A DNA stretch of 64,000 nt from Dipylidium caninum (taxonomy: Eukaryota > Platyhelminthes > Cestoda > Cyclophyllidea > Dipylidiidae), in contig QEYB01001385.1 in NCBI GenBank assembly GCA_017562135.1, forward strand, positions 62,001-126,000, written 5' to 3'. Below, one piece after another: positions 14,801 to 27,200 of the stretch; position 1 is the first letter of the stretch, and every line of letters begins with the position of its first letter. Under the pieces are notes generated by a model. The model had not been told where the DNA came from and ran no database searches. It saw nothing but the letters and a program-made list of their open reading frames with translations. The position numbers and the translations under genes are program-made.

Positions 14801-17305
14801 TAACTTCTTAAAAACTTGTATTAATAAGACTTGTTATGACCCATATGAAAGTAAGGTGATTATTTTCTCGAGGTCACGAACTAGTAGTTGATAAATTAGT
14901 CAAATAATTGGAATGGCAAAAGATTACAAGACACCAAAGAATGTATTAATAGGTTGAATTATGAATCTCATGCCATGAGGTGAGTTGTACCAAGACCACT
15001 CAAACTTACACTTTACCGATGAGAATAGAAACGAGAATATAAACACCACGTCGGTCTATTTTGGTAAATCTGCCCACCATACTGAAACCCAAGTAAAATA
15101 GAGCTGTTGCACTAAAAGAGGCGCCTATAAAAAAATCGAAATGAATAAAGATGAAGAGTACCATATATTCAAGAAACAAACATACCTAGATCTCTGAAAA
15201 AGCCTTCTATCATGCCAGGAAGTTTGTGTTTGAGAATGAAATTGAAAATCACACCGATTATAGTCATAAAGAAGAGGGGGTTCGATGCTACATGTCGTAT
15301 CACCTAAATGCCAATCGAAAAAGACAGCTGGTATAAGATATCAGGACAGAGATTGAGTATACAAATTGTTACGCAAGAGTGGTGTGAATGTGCAGTGACT
15401 GATCCCTTTACAGTATCAAAATTACTTTCACGAAGTGAGGTGTATGGTTCACTTAGTCAGCCCCAGACACTTGAAACATGACCTCAGGGTCGGTGGGACT
15501 TAAAATCTGGAAGCTATGAACAAATTAATGAATCGCTTGCACAATATGAAATGGTGTCAATGAACCGCATTACTTTGTTTTAGTCCCATTACGACAAATA
15601 ACGGTTGATCTTGACAACTATTTCCCATAGTATGCATGAAATTATAGATAGCGTAATCGATTATATACGGAGACAAGTAATATAAAAAGGTGACACCTGA
15701 AAAGGCCAAGTTAAATTCCCTGTTGATAATAGAGGAATGGGAGACTTTTAGTACACAAACTTGACTTTATAAATGACTCTAACATTACATCTGTGGAATC
15801 AAAAACCAGTCCGTTTTAAGTGGACGGAATTCTATACATGAGTAGCAGCATATTAAGTAAAAATAACCAGAATCCAATGCATGGATTTTGTGAACCATTT
15901 GTACAAATATCTAAATAAGGATGATGAAAATCACGCAGGATCGAAGAACTACCCGAACCTCCAAGCCTATGCGGTAAAACACTAGAAATAGGAAAATGTG
16001 AACTTCAAAGAAACTTTAGGGCGGGATAGCTGGCTTTACAAACAAAAGTATGCCAAATAAAATACGAAAGGGTTTCCAATAGGGGAAAAGTCGTTAATTC
16101 TGAAACTACTAATATATTCATGGAATTCATCTCCTATTTAAACCTTAATTAGAGTAAAACGAAAAGTTGTCCAAGGGTAATCAAATCTCAGTTTCAGTGG
16201 TGAAAAAATCCGGAAAACTATCTGTAAAAGAGTTCGGTTGTCCTTTAGCTCCCGGTGAAAAATAAAACTGGACTAAAATGATCAACAAACCAAAATTGTA
16301 CCTTTAATATTCGTTGACAAATTAGAGCAAACATTGGTGGAGACGGAGTCGAAGAATGGGACGTTACAAGAAAATTGATAGCAGTATTTTCTCGAGTTTT
16401 GTGCCATTCCAGAGCGAAATATCCGAAAGGATTGAGAATGACCAGTTGAGCCGGGGCAAACAGATAAACATATGTGGCCAAGTCAGGGTAGAGAAGACGA
16501 ACTGCAAGTGTTTAGAAAGAGGAATTTGAGGGACCCCATATGCATAAAAGATTAAACGTACGAATTGGGTAGGCAAGAGCGACATCGTTGGATTGGGAAG
16601 TGAAAATAGCTAGCAAACCCGCCAGCCCGATGGATCTGCCGCGTGAGATGACAAGGACAATTGTCAACGTAGAAAAAAAAATGGCTGCCTTGCCCAGGGA
16701 GACGGCGAGGACCAAGTACCAATCAATGTCGGAGAAATCAATAGACACCATTACCTAACACCAAAAAGGGGTACGGGGATATTTTAAACCTTACTGGATG
16801 GTATGATAGCAATGAGCACGTACCAAGAACTGGTATAGGCAAAGGTGTTAAGGGCTTTGGTGAATGCGACTCATGCAAGCCCATTTAAACATCCTCAGAC
16901 ACACAAATGTCAAAAATTGTAAAAATGTATAGCACAAAATTAGGAAGAATCTAAAGAGAGGAGATAAACAGAATGAAAAGCATTTATTTGGCAGGAACAC
17001 AAGAAAACGTGAGATGAAATAGAACAAAAGGATGTACTTACCATAAAAAAAATTGCTGGAAGCGCAAATGACGTAAGATAGATACCCAAACCCTCAGCTT
17101 GTTTATTTGCTAGGATGCCCAGTTTGCCGGCTACTAAACCGAGAAGAATCAGCCCAAAAGTTTGTATTAAAACGGGGGCCAATGACTCAAACACAGACTT
17201 GTTGAGATCTTCTGGAGCAGTAGATAGATTCATTGCTACTGCACTGTCAATTTCAGCGCAAAACGACAGGTCCCAAAGAAATACGGCGGTGTGCAACGCG
17301 CTCAA
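86..17305 (-). CDS. GPR155: GPR155/LYCHOS-like lysosomal membrane protein (16 exons, 3' end probably beyond window)
   Basis: Product resembles GPR155, the lysosomal cholesterol-sensing protein: a PIN-type transporter fold, a GPCR-like membrane part and a C-terminal DEP domain. Exons in transcript order: 17042-17305, 16562-16754, 16302-16501, 15186-15303, 15010-15124, 14280-14445, 13328-13477, 12076-12199, 11611-11785, 10662-10755, 9473-9568, 7899-8041, 6799-6970, 5127-5287, 2744-2887, 98-239. Every junction has an AG acceptor and GT donor, and phases agree throughout, giving about 795 codons from the Met at 17231-17233 (an in-frame Met at 17303-17305 is also possible). Family motifs seen: TSQSNDVALAYPI, SATALFYLGFSMVGR, FAFLYAAAPTAPPVF, GTFLYAPIMF, AFHYGKAQ, FNFGQGVLIFVVFG. 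Exon 12 is an acidic, serine-rich cytoplasmic linker. The family assignment rests on remembered vertebrate sequences. The last stretch of the DEP domain is not in the window. Confidence 0.94.
240..2743 (-). other. Last visible intron of the GPR155-like gene
   Basis: About 2.5 kb, AT-rich, with no ORF I can support on either strand. It contains a G-run cluster at 1251-1268 (plus strand). A strong-looking minus-strand acceptor with a poly-T tract near 515-535 opens frames that match nothing in GPR155, so I did not use it. Confidence 0.6.
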
Positions 17306-17697
17306 GTTATGCGCGTGGCGTCAGAGTGTTTTAACGGTAGTTATATGACCTTGCGCCGGAGGGGATTAAATTACTTATTTTTTATATACTCAGACAGCGA
17401 TTAAAATATAGGGCTTGCCTAAACAAAACGTATTCTGTTTGGTTTGTTGGCTGATTTGAAGTAGAAACTAATTGCGCGCTCATGCATGTCCAACCCTTAT
17501 TAACGCCGTTAAATTTTTTACTTAAAATAATTTTTAACAAAGCCCTACATCGCTTAAAATTAAAGTTTTGCAAAATAAAAATTAAGGCTTACTGGAAATT
17601 CATACTTCCTTTACGTAACCTTACCGGCCTTTGTTTAAATTTTTTAATATCGACACCGCCCCGCCGGAACGTATCCTATTAAGGGTTTCGGACTATT
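17306..17697. promoter_or_regulatory. Head-to-head promoter region, GPR155-like (-) / SCAMP (+)
   Basis: About 390 bp separates the furthest upstream Met of the GPR155-like gene (minus) from the SCAMP start codon (plus), or about 465 bp if the GPR155 start is the internal Met at 17233. It must hold both 5' UTRs and promoters, so a shared bidirectional promoter is likely. I see no convincing TATA box. The small ORFs here are AT-rich and not supported. Confidence 0.6.
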
Positions 17698-19980
17698 ATG
17701 TCGGATTTGAAGACTGATGCTCTAGAAGGCTACAATCCCTTCGGCGACCCTTTAAGACCAGGTCAGCAGTTAACATTGTATAATCTCTGCTCAGTCAGTT
17801 TTGCACCTTTTGTGTCGCTTTTTAATTTTCCTCGCCATTATGCAAAACTTATTCGTTAGTAATATTTATTCGCAGTTTGGTTTTTGTCTCTGGTAACTTC
17901 TGATCCCTTATCTTCTCAAATTTATCTAAATAATTTGTTACCTCTTTGGTCTATCGAGATCCTTCAACCGTTCATCAGTAACGTATCTTTTCCTGTGTCA
18001 GCTACTGTTTCATCTACTCGTCAACCTGCAGTGCTTCCCCCGTCAGACTCCGTTTTGCCTCCCCCTTACTCTACCGATGCACATCTCAGAAATGGAAAAA
18101 TGCAAGAATCGGAAGGTACTCTCCTTGCGCCCTCACAACCCGTGATGACTGTGGCTGACCTACAACGTAGACAAGCTGAGTTGGATCAACGTGCCGCTCA
18201 GTTGGACCTCCGCGAAAAGCAGGCCCAACAGCAAGAAGCTTGGCGTTTAGAACACGGTTATGGGACCGCTGAAAGTATGCCCATATTCCACTTCTCCGAA
18301 CACTTCGGTGTAGATTTAGTCTTAAGATGTTTTGTTTTATCTAGTCCCTAACTGGCCTCCAGTCCCCAGATGGTGTTGCTTCAAGCCGTGTGTTCGAATA
18401 GATTTCGACTCTGACATTCCTGCACAGTGTCGTTGGATGGCTGTCTTTGGGCACTACTTATGGTTCGCCTACTCTTTCCTTCTTCTACTCAATGTGTTCG
18501 GTACTCTGAGCTACATGATTGTCTCTACAACGCTTGATGATTCCGGCCCTCTTTTCGGCGTTTCAATTGTTGTCTTCTTAATCCTTACTCCTGCCGCATT
18601 CTTTTGTTGGAATCGTCCTCTTTATAAGGCTCTCAAGTGAGTTTAATCAAAATCATAAATTCCTCATCTGTGGCGGTCATTCTTAAGATGATTGTATACT
18701 TATTTGTCAGCGAATGTGAGTTTACGTCGTCACCCACTTTTTTGCTTTTAGAAAAAACAGTTCTATGCAGTTTTGCATCTTTTTTCCTTTCTTCGGAATT
18801 CAGATTTTGATTATATTCATTCAGCTTCTGGGAATTAACTACTTAGGCGCTTGGTAAGTCTCTGATTACGTTGTCCTTACTGCCACGCACCGGTCGTTTT
18901 GGTAACATATGTTATCCTCTTCATTGTCATTGATGTAAACACCAATCTGTTTTAGCTTTTTCAATTTACCTGGACTTATTTACGAACCAGTTCATAAATT
19001 TCTAAATCGACTCCTTTTTTATAGCTCGCTATTGTTTTGTCTGGTTTAAATGTAGAGATGATATGTGGTAAGGATGTATTAGCAAAAAATATACCACTTA
19101 TAAATGGTCTGAATGGCGGCTTTATTCTCATGACTTATATTTTTTTTAGTTTAATCTCTTTCGTTTGAGTAAAATGCTTTTGGAGCTATCGGCCCATTTT
19201 ATTCACTTAAGTCTTTGGTCTCATACCTTTAGGGTGGACAATCTCACTAAACCTTCGGATACCCCAATTTCCTAACTGTGTTTTATCTTCATTTTATGAG
19301 TCATTTTGCTTTTTCTAGTGGATGGATTAATTCACTAAAGGTCTTTTCATTGTCGAGCGGAGTAGGGACATTTATGCTCATTTTGGCATCTCTCTTTTCC
19401 GTCGTTGCTGCGGTTTCTGTCTACCTAATCATTCGGGTACGTTGTTCATCTTATTAGAAAACTTCATTTACGTTAACCGGCTTTTTGCAACCGTGATTGG
19501 CGTCATACCCCTCGTATCTGAGTTAGTATTTTGTCGATGTATCTTCATACTAAATACTCTATGTAAACAAAATATATCTTTGGAAGCCTCAAAAGTGTGA
19601 AATTTCACGGTTCGTGATCAGTTTTCATGGTTGTTGAAAGAGATCGCCGAATTCGTGTTATTATTCCACAAATATCTTATTATCGGCTCAGTTCTCTTGC
19701 AACTCATATCAGGCGATTTTGATTCAATTCCGTCAATTAGTGGTATTTCAAAAATTTGTTGGTCTACTACCTCGGCCTTACTAAGTTTCTTTTATTATCA
19801 AACGGTATAGCTGATACCTTGGAAAATCACCAGCTGGATTACATCTGGTTAAGGTTTTGAATACTTTTTCTTAATCTAAAGGTCCACATGTACTATCGCG
19901 GCTCCGGTGCCAATTTGCGGCGCGCTAAGCAGGAGTTGGCGCAAGGTGTGGTCGCTGGTGGTTTCGCACCTGTCTCGTAA
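17698..19980 (+). CDS. SCAMP: Secretory carrier-associated membrane protein (SCAMP), complete, 6 exons
   Basis: SCAMPs are four-pass membrane proteins of recycling and secretory vesicles. Exons 17698-17761, 18002-18274, 18345-18636, 18752-18853, 19319-19436 and 19882-19980 sum to 948 nt (315 aa plus TAA) with all phases matching. The N-terminus carries an NPF motif (GYNPFGDP), which in the family binds EH-domain endocytic proteins. A proline-rich stretch (VLPPPYS) and a coiled coil (LQRRQAELDQRAAQLDLREK) follow, then the family signature NWPPVPRWC. Exon 3 encodes two membrane spans and ends in the cytoplasmic E-peptide CWNRPLYKALK. Exons 4 and 5 carry spans 3 and 4. The short tail ends QELAQGVVAGGFAPVS and lacks the long C-terminus of vertebrate SCAMP1. 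Head-to-head with GPR155, tail-to-tail with myosin V. I cannot assign a vertebrate paralogue number. Confidence 0.96.
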
Positions 19981-21266
19981 AAAGATCCAGCTATCGGAGC
20001 AACATCAAGTTTGGCTGTTACTTCTATCCCATTCTCTGCCAAGGAGCTTACTGGCTGTGCTTTTTGTGCTTCTAGCTCCTCACCTTTGATCGTTCTCTCA
20101 TAATTTGTCCTCTTCACGCATTTTTTCCGTGATACTGCACTACTTTTACGTGGTTCGTGATTACGTTTTCTGTTTTTTTCATTCCAACTGCACTTTTTAC
20201 ATAAATTGCCAGTACTTATATTCATGGACGTTGGTCTTTATTCATCGTTTGAGAATAACACCATTCTCGTCTTTAAGCTTTCCTCACTGTACTGCTGGAT
20301 TACTCTACGAACTGTTTTGATATAGGTAGATTAAAAGCCTACGTCTATGAAGTAGTTATTCGACAACCGCCCACAAAAACGAAAGATCATATTCCACTGT
20401 GGCATAATTGTGCGCTATTCGGTTTGGCTTTAAAATGCGATTCTCATACTTTCTTTAAGGTATGTGTGAAGTCAGTGGGTTTTAGCATTGTCATATTTTT
20501 CATAAGTGAATTTTCGTTCGTCTGGATGCATAAATGAGTCGTGGTTTTTTGCTCTTTGTTTCATGTTCAGCTAAAATATAGAAGTGGGAAATGTTTAGCC
20601 GATAGTCAATGTACCATGTTTGACTAGTTAACGGTAGATGACTGCTCTCTCACTGCTGTTGTAGACACGGCAGATAGGCGCGTACACAATGACGAAAGCT
20701 TGACAGGTGTTTCGTGTTTTCTACCTCGACCTTAAGGCAATCTAGCAACAATTGTGTTCAAATTTCTGTGGTTTAATAGTAAGGCCCAACAGCGTTGAGT
20801 GCGAATCAACCTCTCGAAAACACGTTTTCATCGGTAAACAGCGCAGCCCATAAGTTATGCTAGGTTGAATGGATGGAACTGACTTTACTGTTACAATGCA
20901 AAGGATTTAGGAGGCTGGCGGGTTCCGAGTGTCGCAAGATAAATTGCGTGCATAATAAAACCACCAAATATGTTCAAAAAAATTGAATTATGTAACAATG
21001 TTTTGCTTTGTAGTATTAGGGATTTACTACCAGTCTTAAGGTTTGTGGATTGTAGCGCAAACGTTTATTAGGAGTTTGTGTATCTCGGTCGGGTTTTGAA
21101 TGTCTCTAATAAGTTGCATTAGTTCATTGGATACACAGTCTCAGACCCCTCTCCATTGTAACGTCGGAATGCACGCCATTATTTAAACGAACGTATATAA
21201 AAACTAGTAATTTTCCAATATTAGAAGAAAAAGATGTGAAAGTAGGGGAAAGGGAACGTATCGTTT
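19981..21266. other. Intergenic, SCAMP 3' end to myosin V 3' end
   Basis: About 1.3 kb between convergent genes. ATTAAA at 20330-20335 (plus) is a possible SCAMP poly(A) signal. TTTATT at 21064-21069 is AATAAA on the minus strand, about 200 nt past the myosin stop, and is a plausible myosin poly(A) signal. Small ORFs at 19,893-20,320 overlap SCAMP exon 6 in other frames or are AT-rich noise. Confidence 0.5.
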
Positions 21267-24200
21267 TCATATATCTACTGCAACAATAAATTCTGAGAGG
21301 CATTCTAATTCATCCGGAAGTCGAAACTCGGTCAACGAGTTTGGCAGAGGTTCAAACGGAAGCACATCATTGAAAGTATGACAACGATCGGAATCCAAAA
21401 GAAGTGTTTTCTGTGACACTTCTATACCGCAGCAATGAGTCTTGCAACTTTCTTTAGGCCTCTGTTCACGCAGCCTTCTCAGTACGGCTGCAATAAACTC
21501 AGGCTGAACGGCTTCCTCGAAACCGTTCACTAGAGTGCATCTTGAGAGCAGACGTAAGATCTGAAATTGGCACAATTTAACATCTTATTTTATGTATTAT
21601 TAATATACCGCTATGAACTATCTCAATAATATTCTTACTTACGATCTCTTACGTTGTATAAAATCTCAAAATACAACTCACAACTACATTCTCTCCGCAT
21701 GGGAAACGGGTATCAGTAAGTTTGTGAAAAGATTTTGGGACATTAACGTGGTAAAATATTATTTCGGATTCAAATAGCGACTTCGATGAATGTGCGATTA
21801 GGCGAAATCCAGTAAAGGCGATAATGTCGTTTGGACTAGAAGCTTTTTAGCTTGGATTATGAAGGCATCACTCAGGTCTCACCTATTTTTCCTGAATGGT
21901 AGAAAAACATTTAACTGAATGCGGTGCAAGCAAGAGATTAGGGAAACAGAAGGATGATATAGCAACAGATATATCATCCATTCCAGGATCTTATTCGAGT
22001 TTTTATCTCCCATTTTAAACAATTCTTCAAAATTTGGAACTTTTGAGCGATAAGTTGTTCCCGCCTGTTTTGCAGTATCTAAGCCCATGCAACGCACCCC
22101 GCAAATACTGAGGGCTGAATGCTTCATTCCGTTGCCTTTACCCCTCAGTTTGTTATGGCAGTGGATAAACCAATAAAATTTATATCATCGCACAAACGTC
22201 AGAGTTGCACAAATATTATATATGGCAACTATACCTTCCCTAAAGTGAATGTTACACTTAGCTCAGCCTTCCATAAGGAAATGTAATTACTCAGCTCATA
22301 TTGGAACCAAAATCATAAATCTTAAAGTCTACAGTTTAGTTTATCAATTGGTTTATCGCAAAAAAAGTCTATTTAAGTTTTGTTTGAATAGTCCGCCTAT
22401 GAGTCATCACCTCCCTCAAGAGAAACAGTTCTTCGCAATCAGCTCTACACTTGCATGGAGGAGAGGCGTTCATAGCTTTTATCGTATAGAGCCGCTCTTT
22501 GCGTCATTTGATACAATTTTATTCCCAGCTCTACAAATGAACGATGCTTTCCTAGTTAAAACTGGAAGAAATAGGGGTCAAAAGTGATGTAGCTCATCTT
22601 GAAAGCCCAAGGACTTAGTGGACTTATTCCATGCATAAACAGTCACTTCCACACAAAAGTCAACGGTGGGCCGTCTTTTTGGTACTTCTCTTTCACACTG
22701 TTAGGTGTATCTTGAGTCTTGTTCTGGATTGCTCAGTTGTCAGATATTCATACCTATAAACGTACTTTGTTTTGCCACCCACTCTGGGACTTTGCCACCT
22801 ATGAATGAGCTGATCGGTGTAGGGTACTTTTTCACACCCACATCACAAATCACCGAAGCCAGGATTGCCGTTAAACGTTGACCCGGAAGTTGGCAGATAC
22901 GACTACTTGATGTATTAAAAGCAATCTTTGTATTCCTGTAACTTACAACTTCTTACCTCCCGTTGCTAGTAGTATGTTGTAAACAGATGATTTAAACGCC
23001 TGAATCATTTAAGAAAAATAGCCAATCTGCTGAAACGCTTCGTGGTAGTGGACAGTTTGTTCTCGATTGCGTCGTTATATCTTTTCCTCCCGTGATAACA
23101 AATTCCATATCATCATCCCAGTGGAAGCAAACGGTGCTCCCACGAAATAAGGCGTGGGGATGAGAAACTGTTGTTAACAGCAATTAAAAATAAAAATTAT
23201 TTGAATAGAACGACCAAAAGTAGACAGGTGTTAAAAGTCAACTGATAAAACTGCACTAACCTGGCTCGTGGTGAGGTTGGGGCAGAGCTGACAGAGGGAG
23301 GAGATCTTCACCTTGTCCGATCCTCCCTTCTTTGACTGGAGAATGTGGCAAACTTGGATAAGCGGAAGTAGAAGGTCCTTCAAATGTGGACCACACCGAT
23401 TGATTGATGAGTCTCCATCTTCGGGGATTAGGTCCCGTTCCGAAAGCCAAGTCTCCAGGGTTGCTAAATTATGCCTTTTGAAGGGAAAGTTAGCGGTATG
23501 CTTTGGTTTCCCTTTCTTAGGGTAAATTTTGTAGGATGCCTACTAATCCTGTATTTCGCATGCAATATGGACTTTTTTGGTCACTCTTCTATTCTTTGAG
23601 TACAACATCTGCGTGAATTATAAATGCAGAGAAATGTAAAGCTAACCTTATTTGTGCACCCCGGGCCCAGTTGCAGAGATCTTTCCGAAGCAAAATCGAA
23701 TTCAGAGCAGACGAACAAATATAGTAGAAGATTCTGTAGAAGATGTTCCGCACCAAACTATCGTCTGTGCATAAAGCTGAAGTGTGGAAGTAATAGCATA
23801 AGTTGGACAAATAAGGGAATGTAAGCAGTTGTCCTTTTTACGCACCTGTTCGAAGCTGAGCCAACGCCCTCACATCTCTTCATTTAGAAATAGTAAATAT
23901 TACCCGCAGTGATGTCTTCTTAATTTTTCTCCGTCGATGTATAAATAACTGGACTTAAGAGCCACAATTATATACAATACAGTGCTATAAACCTTAATGA
24001 ATGAGGCGCATTCCGGTTCCTCTTTTATATACCTGAGCTTCAGATCGTATCTGAAGGTTTGCAGACATTGTGACACCCATTGAGCTTTCCACTCCCTTTT
24101 GTATCATAAGGTTTATGCGACAACTAATATTTACTTTCCCGTAGTTCTGGATAAGGAAGGTGGAATGAACTTGGCAACGATGGGTGTAATTTTTCTCTGA

Positions 24201-27200
24201 AGATATGAACTAACATTATAAGCATCATTTGGCTTGTGGAATCACAGTTCTTCAAAGCTTCTGGAGGCTACGTAAAATCCTCGTGTGAACTAAGAGACGT
24301 TGTAACGCAGAATGGAGTTATTTGTTTACAAATCTCGTACAATACGATCACTCCACTAGAGAAATCGGCTGGATCCGCTTCATTAGGTAATTTTGTAACA
24401 GTCTGGAGGGTTAACTATCCTACCACCTCTATATGGCTTTTCATTATCCACTTCGCAAGGTGGAACTCTTCATTCATCATACGCTTTTTCCCCTTTTTAA
24501 AATTCTGGACCCAATTTCCTTCATGAAGTGGATGAACATTTTCTTTTTTCTAATTTGCGTTTTCTCTTTGACCGCTCGCTACACAGGGTTACGACCCTCT
24601 TACAACATTCTGATAATCAGCGGTTGCCATCCAAGACCTATGATTACACCACAAATGACTCTGCTACTAGGAGATTTTCACGTCCGACCGGCCAAAATGC
24701 GAAAAATTCATTAGGCTCCTGTGTATTAATAGGTGTCTGAGACTTCTTCCTGGGAACAAAGATTATTTCATGGCAAGTGTAATTCCAGTACTGAAATATT
24801 TCAGTACTCATTCATGAACTCTGCCCAGCGCGGATCAGTTGGTAATCTCATTGACCAAAACCGCTTTTCTTCTAATTTCCACATGTCTATGTGAAAAATA
24901 TGTGTTGGAAATCTCGTTCTCAGTGTATACCACTTCTTCCATAGCGTGTTTTACGCCGGAAGAGAAATATTATCTGGGATAGGATTTCAGTGGACGCTTT
25001 TCTGCCCTCCCCCGCAATGCTACCTGAGCCTTCGGTCTCCGAATGACAGTCTGTGTTCAGTGTGTTCCATCCAGGCGCACCTTTTAGGTATTTTCAAGTA
25101 AAAGTCCTGTTGCTATTTAGCGAAACATCTACGTAAGACGATCAGCGTATTGCTTTTATGTTTATTGCCTATGAATTAACTTACCGGTGAGATAGTCGTA
25201 AACATTGTCGAGATTATTCATGAGACGTTTGAAATGCGGTTTCCGACTGAGCCAAGTGCTCTGTGGTCGCAGACCGCCCGAAACTGATACGGTTAGGGCC
25301 TGAGAGGCCAAGTTGACAATCGGTTCGTACTCCAACAGGGCTCCTGTTATCAGTGCTGGGGGGAACACGACCTCGCTGATTTGAGCCATCAGGACCTATC
25401 AGTATACGTTAGTTTGAGTCAAAGTAGTGTATCCACCCATTGCACTGCTAAACCTAACACAAGGCGTGTATTGACATGATTTTTTTGTGATTCACAAATA
25501 TTCAAATCACAAGTGTTGTCATTGCCTCAAAGCCACCCGAAGTCAGACCTGGAATATTTTTCTCCCTTTTCCGTGAACAGACAAATAATATGCATTTTTT
25601 GTCAGGAATAAAATAGGTTTAGAATGTGAGATTGACCACAACTAAAGGCGAGTTGTCAGCATGAGCAAAGCATTTTGCAAAGGCTTTTGCACGTGACATG
25701 TGCTAACTCCTCGAACTTGGCACTGGGGTGATGTCTCTGTCTGCCTTGAAGTTTCGCTGCCCGCTTGCTCTCCTCTCAAACATGACAAATCCGGGTTGAA
25801 TATTCACTTAATCGGCGACTTTGAATTGCTCCTACTACGGTCAGGCGTCGTCGGAACTTATACAACACCAAAACGGCTTACTCCTCCCCTTTTTCACTAA
25901 GTAATGCTGCGCCAAGGTTCTTAAATCTCCTCTGTTTCTCAGCTCCTTTCTCCTACGACAACAAACCGCTGTCCGTCACTTTACTGCTTGTTGCTAGTTC
26001 GAGGAAGGCCAATTTAGTTTGATGCTGGCGTCAAACACATCTATTCCGTCTGGCCCAACTTGTTTTCTGAGGGTGAAGAATCGAGGAGGATTCAAGCACC
26101 AAAGCGAAGAATTTGACAGAACTCATGGTTTTTGAATAAATTATCGTTTTGTTTACTAGTGTATTTTCGGAGGGAGATAAACACACAGGTAAGAGTGAGA
26201 GAGTGGTATGTAAATTAGGCACTTTTCCGTAACGTATTTAAACGCGACAAATTTACCAGGAAACAGGGAAAAATGCATTAAAACTCCGCCTTTAGTAAAG
26301 CGCCTCACTCGATGAAATTTTTTGGATGTCTTAAATCTCATTGTTAATCATATTTCTAATTCCCTCCATATTTTTTTTCTCCATAATTGTCTGGAGTGTG
26401 CAGTAAAATAAGTAGTGCGATGCTTTAACCTTTAAAAATGCTCCTAAACTTACTTGAAAGGCAACAGTAATGACATCGTTAAGGAGCGGAATGAATGGAC
26501 TGATATCGTAATTCTGCAGTCCATACATCATCTCTTCTTCACACAGACTTCCACTTTCGATGTCAGAGAAAATGTGGATGCAATTCCTCAGACCGAACGT
26601 GGTCACTAGCCAGAAGATAACTGTCTCCACCGAGCGAGGCTGTTTCTAAATTCAAAGTAGTTCGGTTAGCGTCGTAAGTGCTATTTCACAGCACTGGAAG
26701 GAATTTCTTATTGACCTTTTCTAAATTTATTTGAAATAGTTAACAGGCATCAAATTTGTAACGCCCAGTGTAGTTGAGCCTTCTCTTCTCTCCAGCTTAC
26801 AGCAAAACCCGGTGGTTACTTTCGCTACCCTCCTGAAATTTCGACGAACAGTTCAAGTCGTCCTAAATACGTGTATCGTGTTGGATTTGTAAGACGGACT
26901 TTGGAGTAGCTTTTCTGACAGCCCCAGGGTATTTAGTGAACCTACTTTTTCTTCACTAAGTGAGTATTAAACCCAAACACGCTAAAAGGTGGTCAATTTC
27001 CCAGTGAGTGCTGATGTCGTCTTAGCCCTTTTCTAATGAAACGAGAGCGTCATATTACCACTATAGAAACATAAAAGTAGTTGTTTGTCAAATAACTACT
27101 AATTCTACTTTCCGAAAATTACACCATAATTTGTAGACCTAATCATTGGGACTTAATCTGTCATCTCGAAGTGAATTCTTTCAAGTCCACAAAGTTAAGA

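Noticed and set aside
21267..26639. BEACH-family or neurobeachin-like gene suggested by isolated tail ORFs
   Set aside because: The exons join in phase to the myosin motor and match the myosin V globular tail in order and spacing.
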